In this document: one piece after another, positions 35,857 to 45,969 of the stretch
How positions within the stretch are numbered: position 1 is the stretch's first letter
How the letters are laid out: every line of letters starts with the position of its first letter
Assembly: GCF_024227435.1 (NCBI RefSeq)
Contig: NZ_CP100445.1
Coordinates: 3,655,369-3,719,368 of the forward strand
Source: Natrinema caseinilyticum
GTDB taxonomy: Archaea; Halobacteriota; Halobacteria; Halobacteriales; Natrialbaceae
Reading direction: 5' to 3'
DNA: 64,000 bases
Position numbers and translations under genes: made by a program
Notes under the pieces: generated by a model
What the model was told of the DNA's origin: nothing
Seen by the model: the letters and a program-made list of their open reading frames with translations, nothing else
The model's database searches: none

Positions 35857-37476
35857 CTACCGATCCGCCGCTTCGGCGTCGTCGACGTCGAGTTCGTCGC
35901 GCAGGCTCTGCTTGTCGAACTTCCCGGTCGCGGTCTTGGGTATCCGCTCGACGGTGCGGATCTCGTCGGGGAGCCACCAGTCCGGCTGATCGAGCGTTTC
36001 CTGGAGGTGGGATCGCAGCTGGTTTTCGTCGGGGTCGCTCTCGTCGGCGGTCACGACGGTCGCGAGCGGCCGTTCCTGCCACTTCTCGTGGGGAACGCCG
36101 ATCACCGCCGCTTCGACGACGTCCGGGTTCGCCATCAGGGCGTTCTCGAGTGCGATCGACGAGATCCACTCGCCGCCGCTCTTGATGACGTCTTTCGCCC
36201 GGTCGACGATTTCGACGTATCCGTCTGTATCGACCGTGACGATGTCGCCGGTCTTGAGCCACCCGCCCTCGAAATCCTCCTCGGTGGCCCGTGGCCGGTT
36301 ATAGTACTCCGTGATGACCGACGGCCCGCGGACCCACAGTTCGCCGGCGGCTTCGCCGTCCCAGGCGACGTCTTCGCCATCGTCGTCGACGACGCGCATC
36401 TCGAGGCCGGGCGAGAGCAGTCCCTGTTTGCGTCGCTTTTCGTACGTCTGACTGCGGTCCAGATCGTCCATCCGTGCCTTCGGACGGGACACCGAACCGA
36501 TACTCATCGTCTCGGTCATTCCCCACGCGTGTTCGACGGTGACGTCGAACTCGTCTTCGTAGCGGCGCATCATCTCCTCGGGCGCGGCGCTGCCGCCGAC
36601 GACGATTCGTTCCAGGCTCGAGAGGTCGCCACCGTGTTCGTCGACGTGTTCGAGCAGGTTGATCCAGACGGTCGGGACGCCGGCGGTCATCGTCACCCCC
36701 TCTCGCTCGATCAGTTCGAGCAGGTCGGCTGCGGTGGGCGACGGACCGGGGTAGACCTGGGTCGCCCCGGCCATCGTGGCGGCGTAGGGAAACTCCCAGG
36801 AGTTGACGTGGAACATCGGCACGACGGGCATGACGACGTCGCGTTCGCTGATGTCGAGTCCAGCGGGCGTCATCACCATCATCGCGTGGGCGTAGATCAT
36901 CTTGTGGGTGTACTCGACGCCCTTCGGTCGGCCCGTGGTTCCCGACGTGTAGCACATTCCGGCTGGGAAGTCCTCCTCAAGGTCGGGCATCTCCTCGTCC
37001 GCGATCGGATCGGCCTCGGCGATCAGCTCCTCGTAGGCGACGGCATCGATGTCGGTCTCCGGGACCGTCTCGTCCATGACGACGACCTGCTCGACGGGGA
37101 GATCCGACCAGAGTCGTTCGATCGTTTCGAACGGCTCTCCGGGGTCGACGAAGAGGATGTCGTCGGCCGCATCCTCGACGATGAAGACGATGTCGTCGTC
37201 GCCCAATTGAACGTTGATCGTGTGCAACTGGGCGCCGGAAAGCGGCGCGGCGTAGTACGTCTCGAGGTGTCGGTGGTGATTCCAGCCGAACGTTCCGATT
37301 CGATCCCCGTGACCGAACCCGCGGTCCGCGAGTGCGGCGAGTAGCGATCGGACTCGCGCTCCGAACTCGCCGTAGGAGGTGTCGACGATTCCGTCGCGGG
37401 TCCGAGAGATCAACCGCGTCTCCGGGAAGAGATTCGTCGGTCGCCAGAAAAACGGCCGGATCGTCAGGTCCGTCAT
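35857..37476 (-). CDS. Long/medium-chain acyl-CoA ligase
   Basis: This 539-residue enzyme of the AMP-forming (ANL) superfamily activates a carboxylic acid to acyl-AMP and then acyl-CoA. Motifs: P-loop YTSGTTGRPKGVEYTH, the EHAWGMTETMSIG region, GWLKTGDIVTVDTDGYVEIVDR, and the C-terminal catalytic Lys in PKTATGKFDK. The long-chain/medium-chain type is indicated by the N-terminus and overall match to haloarchaeal fatty-acid ligases; exact substrate unknown. It lies upstream of the acyl-CoA dehydrogenase. Minus-strand TAATTTGAG about 25-33 bases upstream is a TATA candidate. Confidence 0.9.
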   Translation of the reverse strand: MTDLTIRPFFWRPTNLFPETRLISRTRDGIVDTSYGEFGARVRSLLAALADRGFGHGDRIGTFGWNHHRHLETYYAAPLSGAQLHTINVQLGDDDIVFIVEDAADDILFVDPGEPFETIERLWSDLPVEQVVVMDETVPETDIDAVAYEELIAEADPIADEEMPDLEEDFPAGMCYTSGTTGRPKGVEYTHKMIYAHAMMVMTPAGLDISERDVVMPVVPMFHVNSWEFPYAATMAGATQVYPGPSPTAADLLELIEREGVTMTAGVPTVWINLLEHVDEHGGDLSSLERIVVGGSAAPEEMMRRYEDEFDVTVEHAWGMTETMSIGSVSRPKARMDDLDRSQTYEKRRKQGLLSPGLEMRVVDDDGEDVAWDGEAAGELWVRGPSVITEYYNRPRATEEDFEGGWLKTGDIVTVDTDGYVEIVDRAKDVIKSGGEWISSIALENALMANPDVVEAAVIGVPHEKWQERPLATVVTADESDPDENQLRSHLQETLDQPDWWLPDEIRTVERIPKTATGKFDKQSLRDELDVDDAEAADR

Positions 37477-38017
37477 CGACGCTCACCACCAGTCGCACTA
37501 CTCAAATTACGCCACCTCCCGGGACATGACGTCGAGTTCTCGAGTCGGTCGATGTGGCTCAGACGCCCCCCCTGGAACCGTCGAACGGAGTCAGTCGGAC
37601 TACTCATCACACTGCAATCAGGGGAAAGATCAGATATAAGCGTGATGTATATATTCGGAGAGGAATCGTGCTGAGTTACGCTCCTTGGAACTGAATACGG
37701 TACCCTGGCTGCGGACCGAGGGGCCGAAATCATAACACAAAAACCATTGAATTACAGACGTGTGTGACACCGAGATAGTCGTCCCTAAGAGACGGAGAGC
37801 GCCTTGATCCTCTCGTGATCGGTTTTCGCTCGCGGCCGTTCGTTGCCGTCGAAGATATCTCAGACTCGAGAATATCGCCATTCGCGCCGTGCGGACTCAG
37901 CCGTCCGTTCGTGCTACCCGAAATAGTGGCGGAATCGGTAGAGCCTCCGGATCATCTGGATTATCAGCAATGGTAATTGGTGGATTGTTTATTTACGATT
38001 GGGAGGGAATGGATATA
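37477..38017. other. Divergent control region between the acyl-CoA ligase and pilB
   Basis: About 540 bases, less G+C-rich than its flanks, hold the promoters of the two divergent genes. Open frames here are short, without motifs, and I do not call them. Confidence 0.45.
37987..37996 (+). promoter_or_regulatory. TATA box of the pil operon
   Basis: GTTTATTTAC is 22-31 bases before ATG 38018, supporting that start; the longer frame from 37889 would begin upstream of the promoter. Confidence 0.5.
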
Positions 38018-41000
38018 ATGGCTGTTGACGAGACCAACCAGTCGGACGCCGAGGACCTTTCTGAGGGTGATGATTCCGACCCTATGTGGGAGGGTGAACG
38101 ATCCCACGAGTCGGGTCCGGTATCGAATTCGACCGTCCGGGTCGGCGAATACACGTGGGAGGTGTTCATGTCCGAGTACGGGTACGCCGACGAGATTTCC
38201 GTCCTCTATCCGGACGAGGCAGACGATCAGCTCGGACTCGATACGAACGAGGGGCGTTCGAAGGGGCCGAGCGGAGACGACTGGGACCGAGTCGACTTCG
38301 ATCCGACGGCGTACCTCGGTCACCAGCCGGACGACGTAGCCAACACTCTGCTCCCGGTAGCCGGCGACGCTGCTGACGCGCTCTGGAACCGGTTCGCAGA
38401 GTACGTCGACCCGGAGACGACGTCAGTCGTCAAAGACACCTGGTCGTGGGAACACTATAAGTGGGAATACTATTACGAAGCCAACGGGAGTTGCCCTCGC
38501 GACTCCAACGGCGATATCGTCCATCACGACGAGAAAGACGCACTCGGTTTCGACCCCGACACGCTCGAGGGACGACTCGCAGCCGGCAACGACGCCGCAC
38601 TGGAACTCGACGACGTCGTCGAGGAACGAACCGTCAATGTACGGGAAGAGATAGACGAAGACGAGTTCTTCTCGACTGCGGCGGGCAACACGACTGTCGC
38701 CAACCGGTACGACCTCGAGAAGACGGTCCCGTTCGAGAAAAAGACTCACTTCCGTGAGGTCGAGCGCTACTGGGTGAACAAACCCTATGCTTACGTCGTC
38801 ATTTTCCATTCGGAGAAGGAAAACGAGAAGAAGTACTGCATGGTCGAGCCGTACCAGAACGAGATCGAACTGGAGCTTCAGGAGTTCCTCTCGGGAAAAC
38901 TTCGGACGGCGATCAAGTACTCCGAGGACGGCATCAAAGAGAAGGCGACCGAGGACGGCCGCCGGACGGTCATCGAAGACGAAACTCGACGATTGCTGAA
39001 ACGGTACGACCTCTTCGAGGCGACGTCGGACGCAGCCTCGAAAGGAATCCTCGAGACGCTTCGGGGGCTGTTCGATGACGACACGGACGTCGATATCGAA
39101 ACCGCCGGCCCGAGCCAACTCGAGGGGATCGAAGTGCGCCCGGAACCGGTCATCATCGCGGAGGATCCGGACACGCTAAACGAATACCAGGTCGAAAAAC
39201 TACTCTACCTTCTTAAACGTGACTTCATCGGCTACGAGCGCATCGACGGCATCAAACACGACATCAACGTCGAGGACATTTCCGTCGACGGCTACAATTC
39301 ACCGGTCTTCGTCTATCACTCCGAGTACGAACAGATTATTTCGAACATCTTCCACGGCGAGGCCGAACTCGACGATTTCGTCGTCAAACTCGCCCAGCGC
39401 TCGGGCAAAGGGATAAGCAAACGACTCCCGCAGGTCGACGCGACGCTCCCCGACGGGTCGCGTGCCCAGCTCACGCTCGGCAAAGAAGTGTCCGACCACG
39501 GGACGAATTATACCATCCGCCAGTTCAAAGACGTCCCCTTCACTCCGGTCGACCTGATCAACTGGAACACGTTCAGCCTATACGAGATGGCGCTCCTCTG
39601 GCTCGCCATCGAGAACCACAAGAGCCTGATTTTCGCCGGCGGGACCGCGTCCGGGAAGACGACGTCACTGAACGCCGTCTCGCTGTTTATCCCCTCGAGT
39701 GCGAAGATCGTCTCGATCGAGGATACCCGCGAAGTCGAACTCCCCCAGCGAAACTGGATCGCCAGCGTTACTCGCCCCTCGTTCGCCGACGACGAACAGG
39801 GCGACGTCGACGAATTCGACTTGCTCGAGGCCGCACTCCGGCAGCGGCCCGACTACATCGTCATGGGCGAGATCCGCGGTGAGGAAGGACGGACGCTGTT
39901 CCAGGTCATGTCGACCGGTCACACGACCTACACGACGTTCCACGCCGACTCCGTCGACGAAGTCCTGAAACGGTTCACGACGGACCCGATCAACGTCTCG
40001 AAGACGATGTTCACGGCGCTGGACCTGGTTTCCATCCAGACCCAGACGCGGGTACAAGGCCAGAAGGTCCGCCGGAACAAGTCCCTGACCGAAATCAACC
40101 ACTACGAGGCCGAACACGACGAGATCAACGTCCAGGACGTCTACCAGTGGCAAGCGGAGACCGACGAGTACCTCAAGATGGGGGATTCGAATACCCTCGA
40201 TGAGATCCAGTTCGATCGCGGCTGGAGTAACGAGAAACTCGAGGACGAACTGTTCAAGCGGGAAGTCATTCTCGCGTACCTCATCAAGAACGATCTCAAC
40301 ACGTACGCACAGGTCGCGGCGACGGTCCAGGCATTTATCAACGATCCCGATACGATCCTGACGCTCATCGCGAACGGCCAACTCGAAGACAGCCTCGAGG
40401 ATCTCCGCGAGATGGAGAGCGTTCTGATCGACGTCGATCAGGAAAAAGAGGAACTCGTGCCGCGTCCCGAGGCGACCAGCGAGACGTACAACCTCTCGAT
40501 GGACCTCCTCGAGCGCGCGGAGGAGTCGTTGTTCGAGGAGTACCGAGGCAAGATCCCGAGCGGCCTCGCGAGCGCCCTTGGCGACGTCGAAGCCGAGAGT
40601 ACGATCGAGGTCGGCCGCACCGACACGGACGAGTTCGACTTCGGCGGTGACATCGACGACGGGGTCGACGAGGACGAGTGGGAACTCGGTGACGGCTCGA
40701 CCGACTTCGCCGACGACGGCGACGATCCGGCCTGGCTCGACGACGATACCGGGTTCGATATCGGCGGACCCGACAGTGGTGGAATTGGCACTGCGGACGC
40801 GTCAGCCGTCGGGGACGCCGGTGGGGGGACTGCCGGCGGTGCCGACGCGGCGATGGCGGACTCGGCCCCGGATGGCGAGACGTCGATGGTGGCCGTGGAC
40901 GTGGATGCTGGGACGGCGGCTAGCGGGAGCGCGGTTTCGGGAGACGATCGCCCGCCGTCGTCGAGTCAGACCCCTGAGTCGACCGGGAACGGAGCGGGAC

Positions 41001-41794
41001 AGACCGCGGAACCGACAGCCGACGAGTCGCGGGTATTCCCGTCGGACGACGCGGGGGACGGCGACCTCGGTGGGTTGTTCGACGACATGGGGGAGACGAT
41101 CGAAGAACTCGACGACCCGGCTAGCCCCGGACAGACGGACGACGACGTCGTCGGTGCGGCGATGAACCACCAGCCGGATACGTCGGGATTCGACGCCATG
41201 TTCCCGGATGGCGATCTCGATTCGATCTTCGACCCGGAGTCGTCCGAGACCGAATCGTCGACCGATTCGGGCGAGCAATTCGGTGCGGCGTCGGTGGGCG
41301 AGGAGGACGCTCCGCCGGCGGAGCCGGCCGACGATTCCGACGCGGAACCTGTCGAGAAGGAGCCGCCGACGATCGACATCGACGAGACCGCCGGGGACCC
41401 GCCGGACGACGACGATTCCGACCACGAACGGGCGCCCGATCGAGCGTCAGAGACGAACGGCACGCCGGAATCCGACCGCGACTCAGGACGGGGCGCGGAC
41501 ACGTCGGCCGACGACTCCGCGGCGGACGATTCGGAAGCCCCCGGGTCGCCGACAGACGACCCTGGGGCCGACGGCCCAGATTCGATATTCGGCGAGTCGT
41601 CGTCGGTTTTCAGCGACGACGAAGACGCAGGCGACGACGGCGGATCCCTGTTCGACGGTCGCGACTCGAGCGACGACGAGGACTCGATATTCAGAGGTGG
41701 TGACGATGGTCCCGATAGAACCGACCGCGGAACCTTCGACGCAGACGAGGGTGACGACGACGGTGACGAGAACGACGGGGAAACCGACACATGA
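38018..41794 (+). CDS. pilB: Type II/IV secretion (pilus) ATPase, PilB/GspE-like, with long acidic tail
   Basis: This 1258-residue motor ATPase is the first gene of a seven-gene pilus-type operon. It shares the core with PilB/FlaI/TadA: Walker A AGGTASGKTTSLNAV (about 541-555), the Asp box IVSIEDTREVELPQRNW, Walker B-type YIVMGEIRGEEGRTLFQ, and the His box STGHTTYTTFHADS. Residues 1-400 are a large N-terminal domain. From about 860 to the end is an acidic, Gly/Ser-rich tail with recurring short Phe motifs (LDSIFD, GPDSIFGE, EDSIFRGG, GGLFDD, GGSLFDG). The core is ordinary; the roughly 400-residue tail is not part of bacterial homologues. The pilC start overlaps its stop by four bases. Confidence 0.9.
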   Translation: MAVDETNQSDAEDLSEGDDSDPMWEGERSHESGPVSNSTVRVGEYTWEVFMSEYGYADEISVLYPDEADDQLGLDTNEGRSKGPSGDDWDRVDFDPTAYLGHQPDDVANTLLPVAGDAADALWNRFAEYVDPETTSVVKDTWSWEHYKWEYYYEANGSCPRDSNGDIVHHDEKDALGFDPDTLEGRLAAGNDAALELDDVVEERTVNVREEIDEDEFFSTAAGNTTVANRYDLEKTVPFEKKTHFREVERYWVNKPYAYVVIFHSEKENEKKYCMVEPYQNEIELELQEFLSGKLRTAIKYSEDGIKEKATEDGRRTVIEDETRRLLKRYDLFEATSDAASKGILETLRGLFDDDTDVDIETAGPSQLEGIEVRPEPVIIAEDPDTLNEYQVEKLLYLLKRDFIGYERIDGIKHDINVEDISVDGYNSPVFVYHSEYEQIISNIFHGEAELDDFVVKLAQRSGKGISKRLPQVDATLPDGSRAQLTLGKEVSDHGTNYTIRQFKDVPFTPVDLINWNTFSLYEMALLWLAIENHKSLIFAGGTASGKTTSLNAVSLFIPSSAKIVSIEDTREVELPQRNWIASVTRPSFADDEQGDVDEFDLLEAALRQRPDYIVMGEIRGEEGRTLFQVMSTGHTTYTTFHADSVDEVLKRFTTDPINVSKTMFTALDLVSIQTQTRVQGQKVRRNKSLTEINHYEAEHDEINVQDVYQWQAETDEYLKMGDSNTLDEIQFDRGWSNEKLEDELFKREVILAYLIKNDLNTYAQVAATVQAFINDPDTILTLIANGQLEDSLEDLREMESVLIDVDQEKEELVPRPEATSETYNLSMDLLERAEESLFEEYRGKIPSGLASALGDVEAESTIEVGRTDTDEFDFGGDIDDGVDEDEWELGDGSTDFADDGDDPAWLDDDTGFDIGGPDSGGIGTADASAVGDAGGGTAGGADAAMADSAPDGETSMVAVDVDAGTAASGSAVSGDDRPPSSSQTPESTGNGAGQTAEPTADESRVFPSDDAGDGDLGGLFDDMGETIEELDDPASPGQTDDDVVGAAMNHQPDTSGFDAMFPDGDLDSIFDPESSETESSTDSGEQFGAASVGEEDAPPAEPADDSDAEPVEKEPPTIDIDETAGDPPDDDDSDHERAPDRASETNGTPESDRDSGRGADTSADDSAADDSEAPGSPTDDPGADGPDSIFGESSSVFSDDEDAGDDGGSLFDGRDSSDDEDSIFRGGDDGPDRTDRGTFDADEGDDDGDENDGETDT

Positions 41795-43860
41795 GTCTCC
41801 AGACGGACAGCAGTGGCGGCTCGGGTATGTCGGCCAGTTCCGACGCGCTCGGTGATCGATTCTATCCGCTGTACGATCGGCTATTCGGGGAGGACAGCGA
41901 GTTCGTCGGCGACGTCGAGACGAAACTCGCCCAGGCCCGGATGACCGACACGGTCGAACTGTACCTCTCTCGAGCACTCGGAATCGGGTTCATAAGCGGC
42001 CTGAGCCTCTGGTTGATCGGGCTGATGCTCGGGTACGGCATTTTCGCGATCGGTCTCCTCTCGAACGAGGCACTCATCGGCATTCCGGTCGGTCACGGAC
42101 TCCTCCTCGAGATCATCGAACTGCTACGCGTGCCGGCCGTGGTCCTCTTTACCGGTCTCCTGTTCGGGACGCTCGGTTTCGCGATGGGGTTCGGATCGAT
42201 GGTCGCGATCCCCTACTCGCGGGCGTCCGCTCGGAAGCGAGAGATCAACATGTTGTTGACCGACGCGGTTTCGTTTATGTACGCGCTGTCGGTCGGCGGC
42301 CTGAACCAACTCGAGATCATCGAGGCGATGGCCCAGGCCGACGACACCTACGGGGAGGTCGCAAACGAGTTCCAGAGCATCGTCAAAGAGACCGAGTACT
42401 TCGACATCGATTACCGGACGGCCATTCGAAAACAGGCCCTCGAAACGCCGAGCAACGACCTCTCACAGTTCTTGACGGACATGCTCTCGATCGTCAACAG
42501 CGGCGGTGACATGGAGAGCTTCCTCGAGGACAAGAAAGAAAAGCACATGCGCACCGCAAAGCAGGAACAGGAACTCACGCTCGAGACGCTCGAGTTGTTC
42601 GGCGAGATGTATATGACGCTGTCGCTGTTCCCGTTACTGCTGATCATCATCATGGTCATCATGCAAATGGTCCCGAACGCGGACGTGACCAACGAAATGC
42701 TCTACATGACCGTGTATGGTCTGATCCCGCTGGTCGGGGTCGGTTTTATCGTCCTCGTCTCGACGGTCAAACACGACGAACCGGGCGACGGGTACCTGTC
42801 GATGGGGAACTCGGAACAGCGCACGGAAACCGGTCAGGAGGGCGGATTGTTGAGCCTCGGACTCGTCGAGCAGTTCACCGGTCACTACAGCGTCTTCGAC
42901 CGGATCAAGAACCGGGAAGGCACGCACGAGACGATGGAGGTCCTGACGAAGCCACATATATTCTTCCGGGACTACCCGATGGTCACCCTCGCACTGACCG
43001 TCCCCATCGCACTGGTGATCGTGGTGACGGCGATGGTCACTGGGGCGGCACCGACGTCCTGGAGTCAACTCCTCGATCGGCCGATCTGGGGGACGTTCCT
43101 CTACGTATACCTCCCGTTCTTTGTTACGGCGATTCCGCTATCGATTTTCCGCGAGTGGAACGTTCGCCACCGCAATTCCGTCGTCAACAAACTCTCGGAG
43201 GACCTGCGGAAGCTTTCCAGTTCGAACGATACCGGGCTGACGCTGCTCGAGTCGCTCAAGTCGGTTTCCGATACGACGAGCGGGAAACTGGCCCGGGAGT
43301 TCGAGATGATGCACACGAAGGTCAACTACGGAATGAGCCTGAAGGAGGCACTCATCGAGTTCAACAACAAGTACCATATCCCCCGGCTGGCGCGAACGAC
43401 GCGCCTGATAACGGAGGCCCAGGAGGCGTCGAATCAGATTTCGGACGTTCTCCGAACGGCGGCGCGTGCCAGCGAGAACCACGACGATATCGAACGCGAA
43501 CGGAAATCCCGGACCCGGATGCAGATCGTTATTATCATCATGACCTTCATGACGGTGCTCGCTGTCATCGCGATCCTCAAGACACAGTTCATCGACACCA
43601 TGGCCGGCCTCAACGCCGGCGGGAGTGGTGCCGAAGCGAGTTCGGGGGCCGCAAGCGCGAGCGGGATGGGCCAGGCGAACTTGAGCGAGAACATCGACGT
43701 CGAGATGTTGTCGGTGCTGTTCTTCCATGCGGTGACGCTGCAGGCGATCATCTCCGGGTTTATCTGCGGCTACATCCGAGATGCCGACCTGCTGAGCGGG
43801 TTGAAGTACACGATCGCACTCACGTCGATCGCCCTCATCGGCTGGACGCTGGTGGCCTAA
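41791..43860 (+). CDS. pilC: PilC/TadC-like inner-membrane platform protein
   Basis: This 689-residue membrane protein has two T2SSF-type domains and about nine hydrophobic segments. Examples are ALGIGFISGLSLWLIGLML near the N-terminus, TLSLFPLLLIIIMVIMQM in the middle and MQIVIIIMTFMTVLAVIAIL late in the chain. With the ATPase it forms the platform for pilin assembly. Cytoplasmic helical regions carry the family-type LSSSNDTGLTLLESLKSVSD and GMSLKEALIEF. The start overlaps pilB by four bases (ATGA), so translation is coupled. Confidence 0.9.
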   Translation: MSLQTDSSGGSGMSASSDALGDRFYPLYDRLFGEDSEFVGDVETKLAQARMTDTVELYLSRALGIGFISGLSLWLIGLMLGYGIFAIGLLSNEALIGIPVGHGLLLEIIELLRVPAVVLFTGLLFGTLGFAMGFGSMVAIPYSRASARKREINMLLTDAVSFMYALSVGGLNQLEIIEAMAQADDTYGEVANEFQSIVKETEYFDIDYRTAIRKQALETPSNDLSQFLTDMLSIVNSGGDMESFLEDKKEKHMRTAKQEQELTLETLELFGEMYMTLSLFPLLLIIIMVIMQMVPNADVTNEMLYMTVYGLIPLVGVGFIVLVSTVKHDEPGDGYLSMGNSEQRTETGQEGGLLSLGLVEQFTGHYSVFDRIKNREGTHETMEVLTKPHIFFRDYPMVTLALTVPIALVIVVTAMVTGAAPTSWSQLLDRPIWGTFLYVYLPFFVTAIPLSIFREWNVRHRNSVVNKLSEDLRKLSSSNDTGLTLLESLKSVSDTTSGKLAREFEMMHTKVNYGMSLKEALIEFNNKYHIPRLARTTRLITEAQEASNQISDVLRTAARASENHDDIERERKSRTRMQIVIIIMTFMTVLAVIAILKTQFIDTMAGLNAGGSGAEASSGAASASGMGQANLSENIDVEMLSVLFFHAVTLQAIISGFICGYIRDADLLSGLKYTIALTSIALIGWTLVA

Positions 43861-43861
43861 G

Positions 43862-44407
43862 ATGTGTCGGGAACGAACACACGGTCGGGATCGGAGGCGG
43901 ACGGCCGACCAGCGCCACGCGACGGTCTCGATATCGCTGGGCGATCGGGGACAGACGACGCAGGATTTCGCCATCGGGATCGGCATATTCCTCCTCGCGA
44001 TCGCGTTCGTCTTCTCGTTTCTCCCATCGGTCATCACGCCGTTCGACTCCGGGGTCGACGGGGCTGAGACGGCACAGGCGGATCGGATCGCGGACCTGGT
44101 GGTCCACAACCTGTCGACGTCGACTGGGACGGCTAATCAGATCAACGAAACCGATTTCACCGCCAGATATTCGAACCCGAACCTGAGCGCGGAACTCGGA
44201 CTTCGGGCGAGTGACAGCGACGATGTCGTGTACGACCGCGTGAACGTGACGGTCGAAACGTTTCAGGGAGCGGCCGTCGACACTACCACGCTGTCGGGCG
44301 GCGATGCGTACGAGAACGAATCGGCAGCGAGCGCCGCACGAATCGTCACACTGGAAAATTCGAGCAAGTGCGATCCCGCCTGCAGGCTCGTCGTGAGGGT
44401 CTGGTGA
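43862..44407 (+). CDS. Pilin-like protein 1 (resembles haloarchaeal DUF7287)
   Basis: The 181-residue protein has a short basic N-terminus, then RGQTTQDFAIGIGIFLLAIAF, which looks like a class III signal: Arg-Gly cleavage site, a Gln-rich start and one long hydrophobic helix, as processed by archaeal prepilin peptidase. The rest (about 65-181) is exported-type sequence rich in Thr, Ser and Asn with one late Cys pair (CDPAC). I recall this family as DUF7287. It begins one base after pilC, in the operon. I infer a minor pilin or pseudopilin. Confidence 0.72.
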   Translation: MCRERTHGRDRRRTADQRHATVSISLGDRGQTTQDFAIGIGIFLLAIAFVFSFLPSVITPFDSGVDGAETAQADRIADLVVHNLSTSTGTANQINETDFTARYSNPNLSAELGLRASDSDDVVYDRVNVTVETFQGAAVDTTTLSGGDAYENESAASAARIVTLENSSKCDPACRLVVRVW

Positions 44408-44411
44408 TAGC

Positions 44412-45044
44412 ATGATCGGTTCATCCACTCGAGGGCCCGACAGTGACCGCGGGCAGGCCTACACGCTCGAGGGATTCATCGGTGCCATGGTCGTTCTGAT
44501 GGCTGTATTGTTCGCGCTGCAGTCGGTCGTTCTGACACCGACGACGGGTGGGCTGGCGGATCGAACGGTTCAGGTCCAGATCCAACAGGAAGCACAGGAC
44601 GCGCTGATCGTCTCGAGTCGAGGGGGGAATCTCTCCGAAACCGTTCGGAACTGGGACGGCGAGGGTGGGTTCGCGAACGCAGATGGGCCGCCTGCGCCCG
44701 GTGAGGACAATCAGACGTACTCCGTGACGACGTTCGGTAACGAATCCGAACTCGGTGATATATTGGAACAGCGATTCGCCAGCAACGGGTGGAGTTACAA
44801 CGTCCAGTTGCATCCCGAGACGGGCGATCGGAAGACGCTGGTGTATCAGGGGAGTCCACCCTCGAGCGCGTTGACGGCGAGTTACACCGTCACGCTGTAC
44901 GACAACCAGACGATCACGTCGGACGGCGATTCGCGGACGCTCGAAGCGGCAGCGGACTCCGACGACGAAACCATCCCACACCGGGGAAGCAGCGATGAAA
45001 CGCCGATTTACAACGTCGTGGAAGTACGGGTGATACTATGGTGA
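44412..45044 (+). CDS. Pilin-like protein 2 (resembles DUF7288)
   Basis: The 210-residue protein begins with a charged stretch and DRGQAYTLEGFIGAMVVLMAV, a clear class III-like signal (Arg-Gly-Gln, then Glu of the +5 type followed by a hydrophobic helix). The remaining 170 residues are Thr/Asn/Ser-rich and exported. It lies four bases after the previous gene and overlaps the next by seven bases, so the group is translated together. Its role as a minor pilin is inferred from the signal and neighbours. Confidence 0.72.
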   Translation: MIGSSTRGPDSDRGQAYTLEGFIGAMVVLMAVLFALQSVVLTPTTGGLADRTVQVQIQQEAQDALIVSSRGGNLSETVRNWDGEGGFANADGPPAPGEDNQTYSVTTFGNESELGDILEQRFASNGWSYNVQLHPETGDRKTLVYQGSPPSSALTASYTVTLYDNQTITSDGDSRTLEAAADSDDETIPHRGSSDETPIYNVVEVRVILW

Positions 45045-45481
45045 CCGGGCACACGGAGCGCGCACAGGTGATCCTCATCGGCGCGATCGCGCTCGCGTTC
45101 ATCATCCTCGTCGTCGTCGTCGTCTTCAACGGCGTTCTCTACACCGAGACGCTGTCCTCGGGGGGGACGAGTCAGAGTGCGAGCAACGCCCACGTGGTCG
45201 AATACGAAGTCGAGCAAAGCGTCGGGTGTCTCCTCGAGAACGTCGACGAGGAATCGAGCGCTACCGGGACCACGTTAGCGGACTACGCGGAGGAAAATAT
45301 CACGGCACTCAGCAATTCCTACCGGAACACGACGCTCGAGTCGACGGCGACGGCTGTGACGATCAGCACGAACGACGTCTCGAAAAGCGGGGGAACGCTC
45401 GAGGCGAACATCACGATCGCGTACGACTCGGCCGGTATCAGTTCCGAACGAACGCGAACCGTCGAAGCGGGGTGTCTCTGA
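45038..45481 (+). CDS. Pilin-like protein 3 (resembles DUF7261)
   Basis: The 147-residue protein has an N-terminal hydrophobic segment (ERAQVILIGAIALAFIILVVVVVF) within the first 30 residues and an exported Thr/Ser-rich domain with two cysteines, one at GCLLENV and one at the very end (AGCL), a possible disulphide. The cleavage motif is less clear than in the two preceding proteins. It overlaps the previous gene by seven bases. Putative pilus subunit; family assignment from memory. Confidence 0.7.
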   Translation: MVTGHTERAQVILIGAIALAFIILVVVVVFNGVLYTETLSSGGTSQSASNAHVVEYEVEQSVGCLLENVDEESSATGTTLADYAEENITALSNSYRNTTLESTATAVTISTNDVSKSGGTLEANITIAYDSAGISSERTRTVEAGCL

Positions 45482-45483
45482 TC

Positions 45484-45969
45484 GTGTCACCCATCGAGCG
45501 ACGCGACGGACGGGATCGCGCGGTCTCGATTTCGATCACGCACGTCCTGACGGTCGGCATTACGACGATCCTCATCGCCATCCTGTTGACCAGCGCCGGG
45601 ACCATGCTCGACTCGGAGACGGACCGCAGCGCCGACTCTTCGCTCGAGACGATCGGCGAGCGACTGGCAGACGAAATCGGGAACGCGGACCAGATCGGGG
45701 CGCGGACGACGGACAACGCGACGATCAGGACCGATCATCCACGGACGGTCGCAAACGCCAGGTACACGGTCGAGTTACTCGAGGACTGTGATGCGCCGCT
45801 GCTCGACGGGAACACGGACTGTGTGAAGCTTTCGGCACACAATGCCGATGCCGTCGCCTACGTACCGATCAAAACCGACGCGACGATAGTCGAGAGTTCG
45901 ACGGCCGGCGGAACGATCGCGATCGTCTACGAGAACGGAGAGATATCGATCGAGGACGGGAACGCATGA
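45484..45969 (+). CDS. Pilin-like protein 4 (resembles DUF7266)
   Basis: The 161-residue protein reads from GTG 45484, two bases after the preceding stop. The N-terminus is DRAVSISITHVLTVGITTILI, a Arg-Ala-type pilin-like signal followed by a hydrophobic helix, then an exported domain with two cysteines (about 95-105). No ATG exists near the expected start, which supports GTG. The frame is open upstream but that part overlaps the previous gene. It overlaps the next gene by four bases. Confidence 0.68.
   Translation: MSPIERRDGRDRAVSISITHVLTVGITTILIAILLTSAGTMLDSETDRSADSSLETIGERLADEIGNADQIGARTTDNATIRTDHPRTVANARYTVELLEDCDAPLLDGNTDCVKLSAHNADAVAYVPIKTDATIVESSTAGGTIAIVYENGEISIEDGNA

Noticed and set aside
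37630-37881. 83-codon minus-strand frame upstream of pilB
   Set aside because: Lies in the divergent promoter region, has no recognisable domain and no good promoter of its own.
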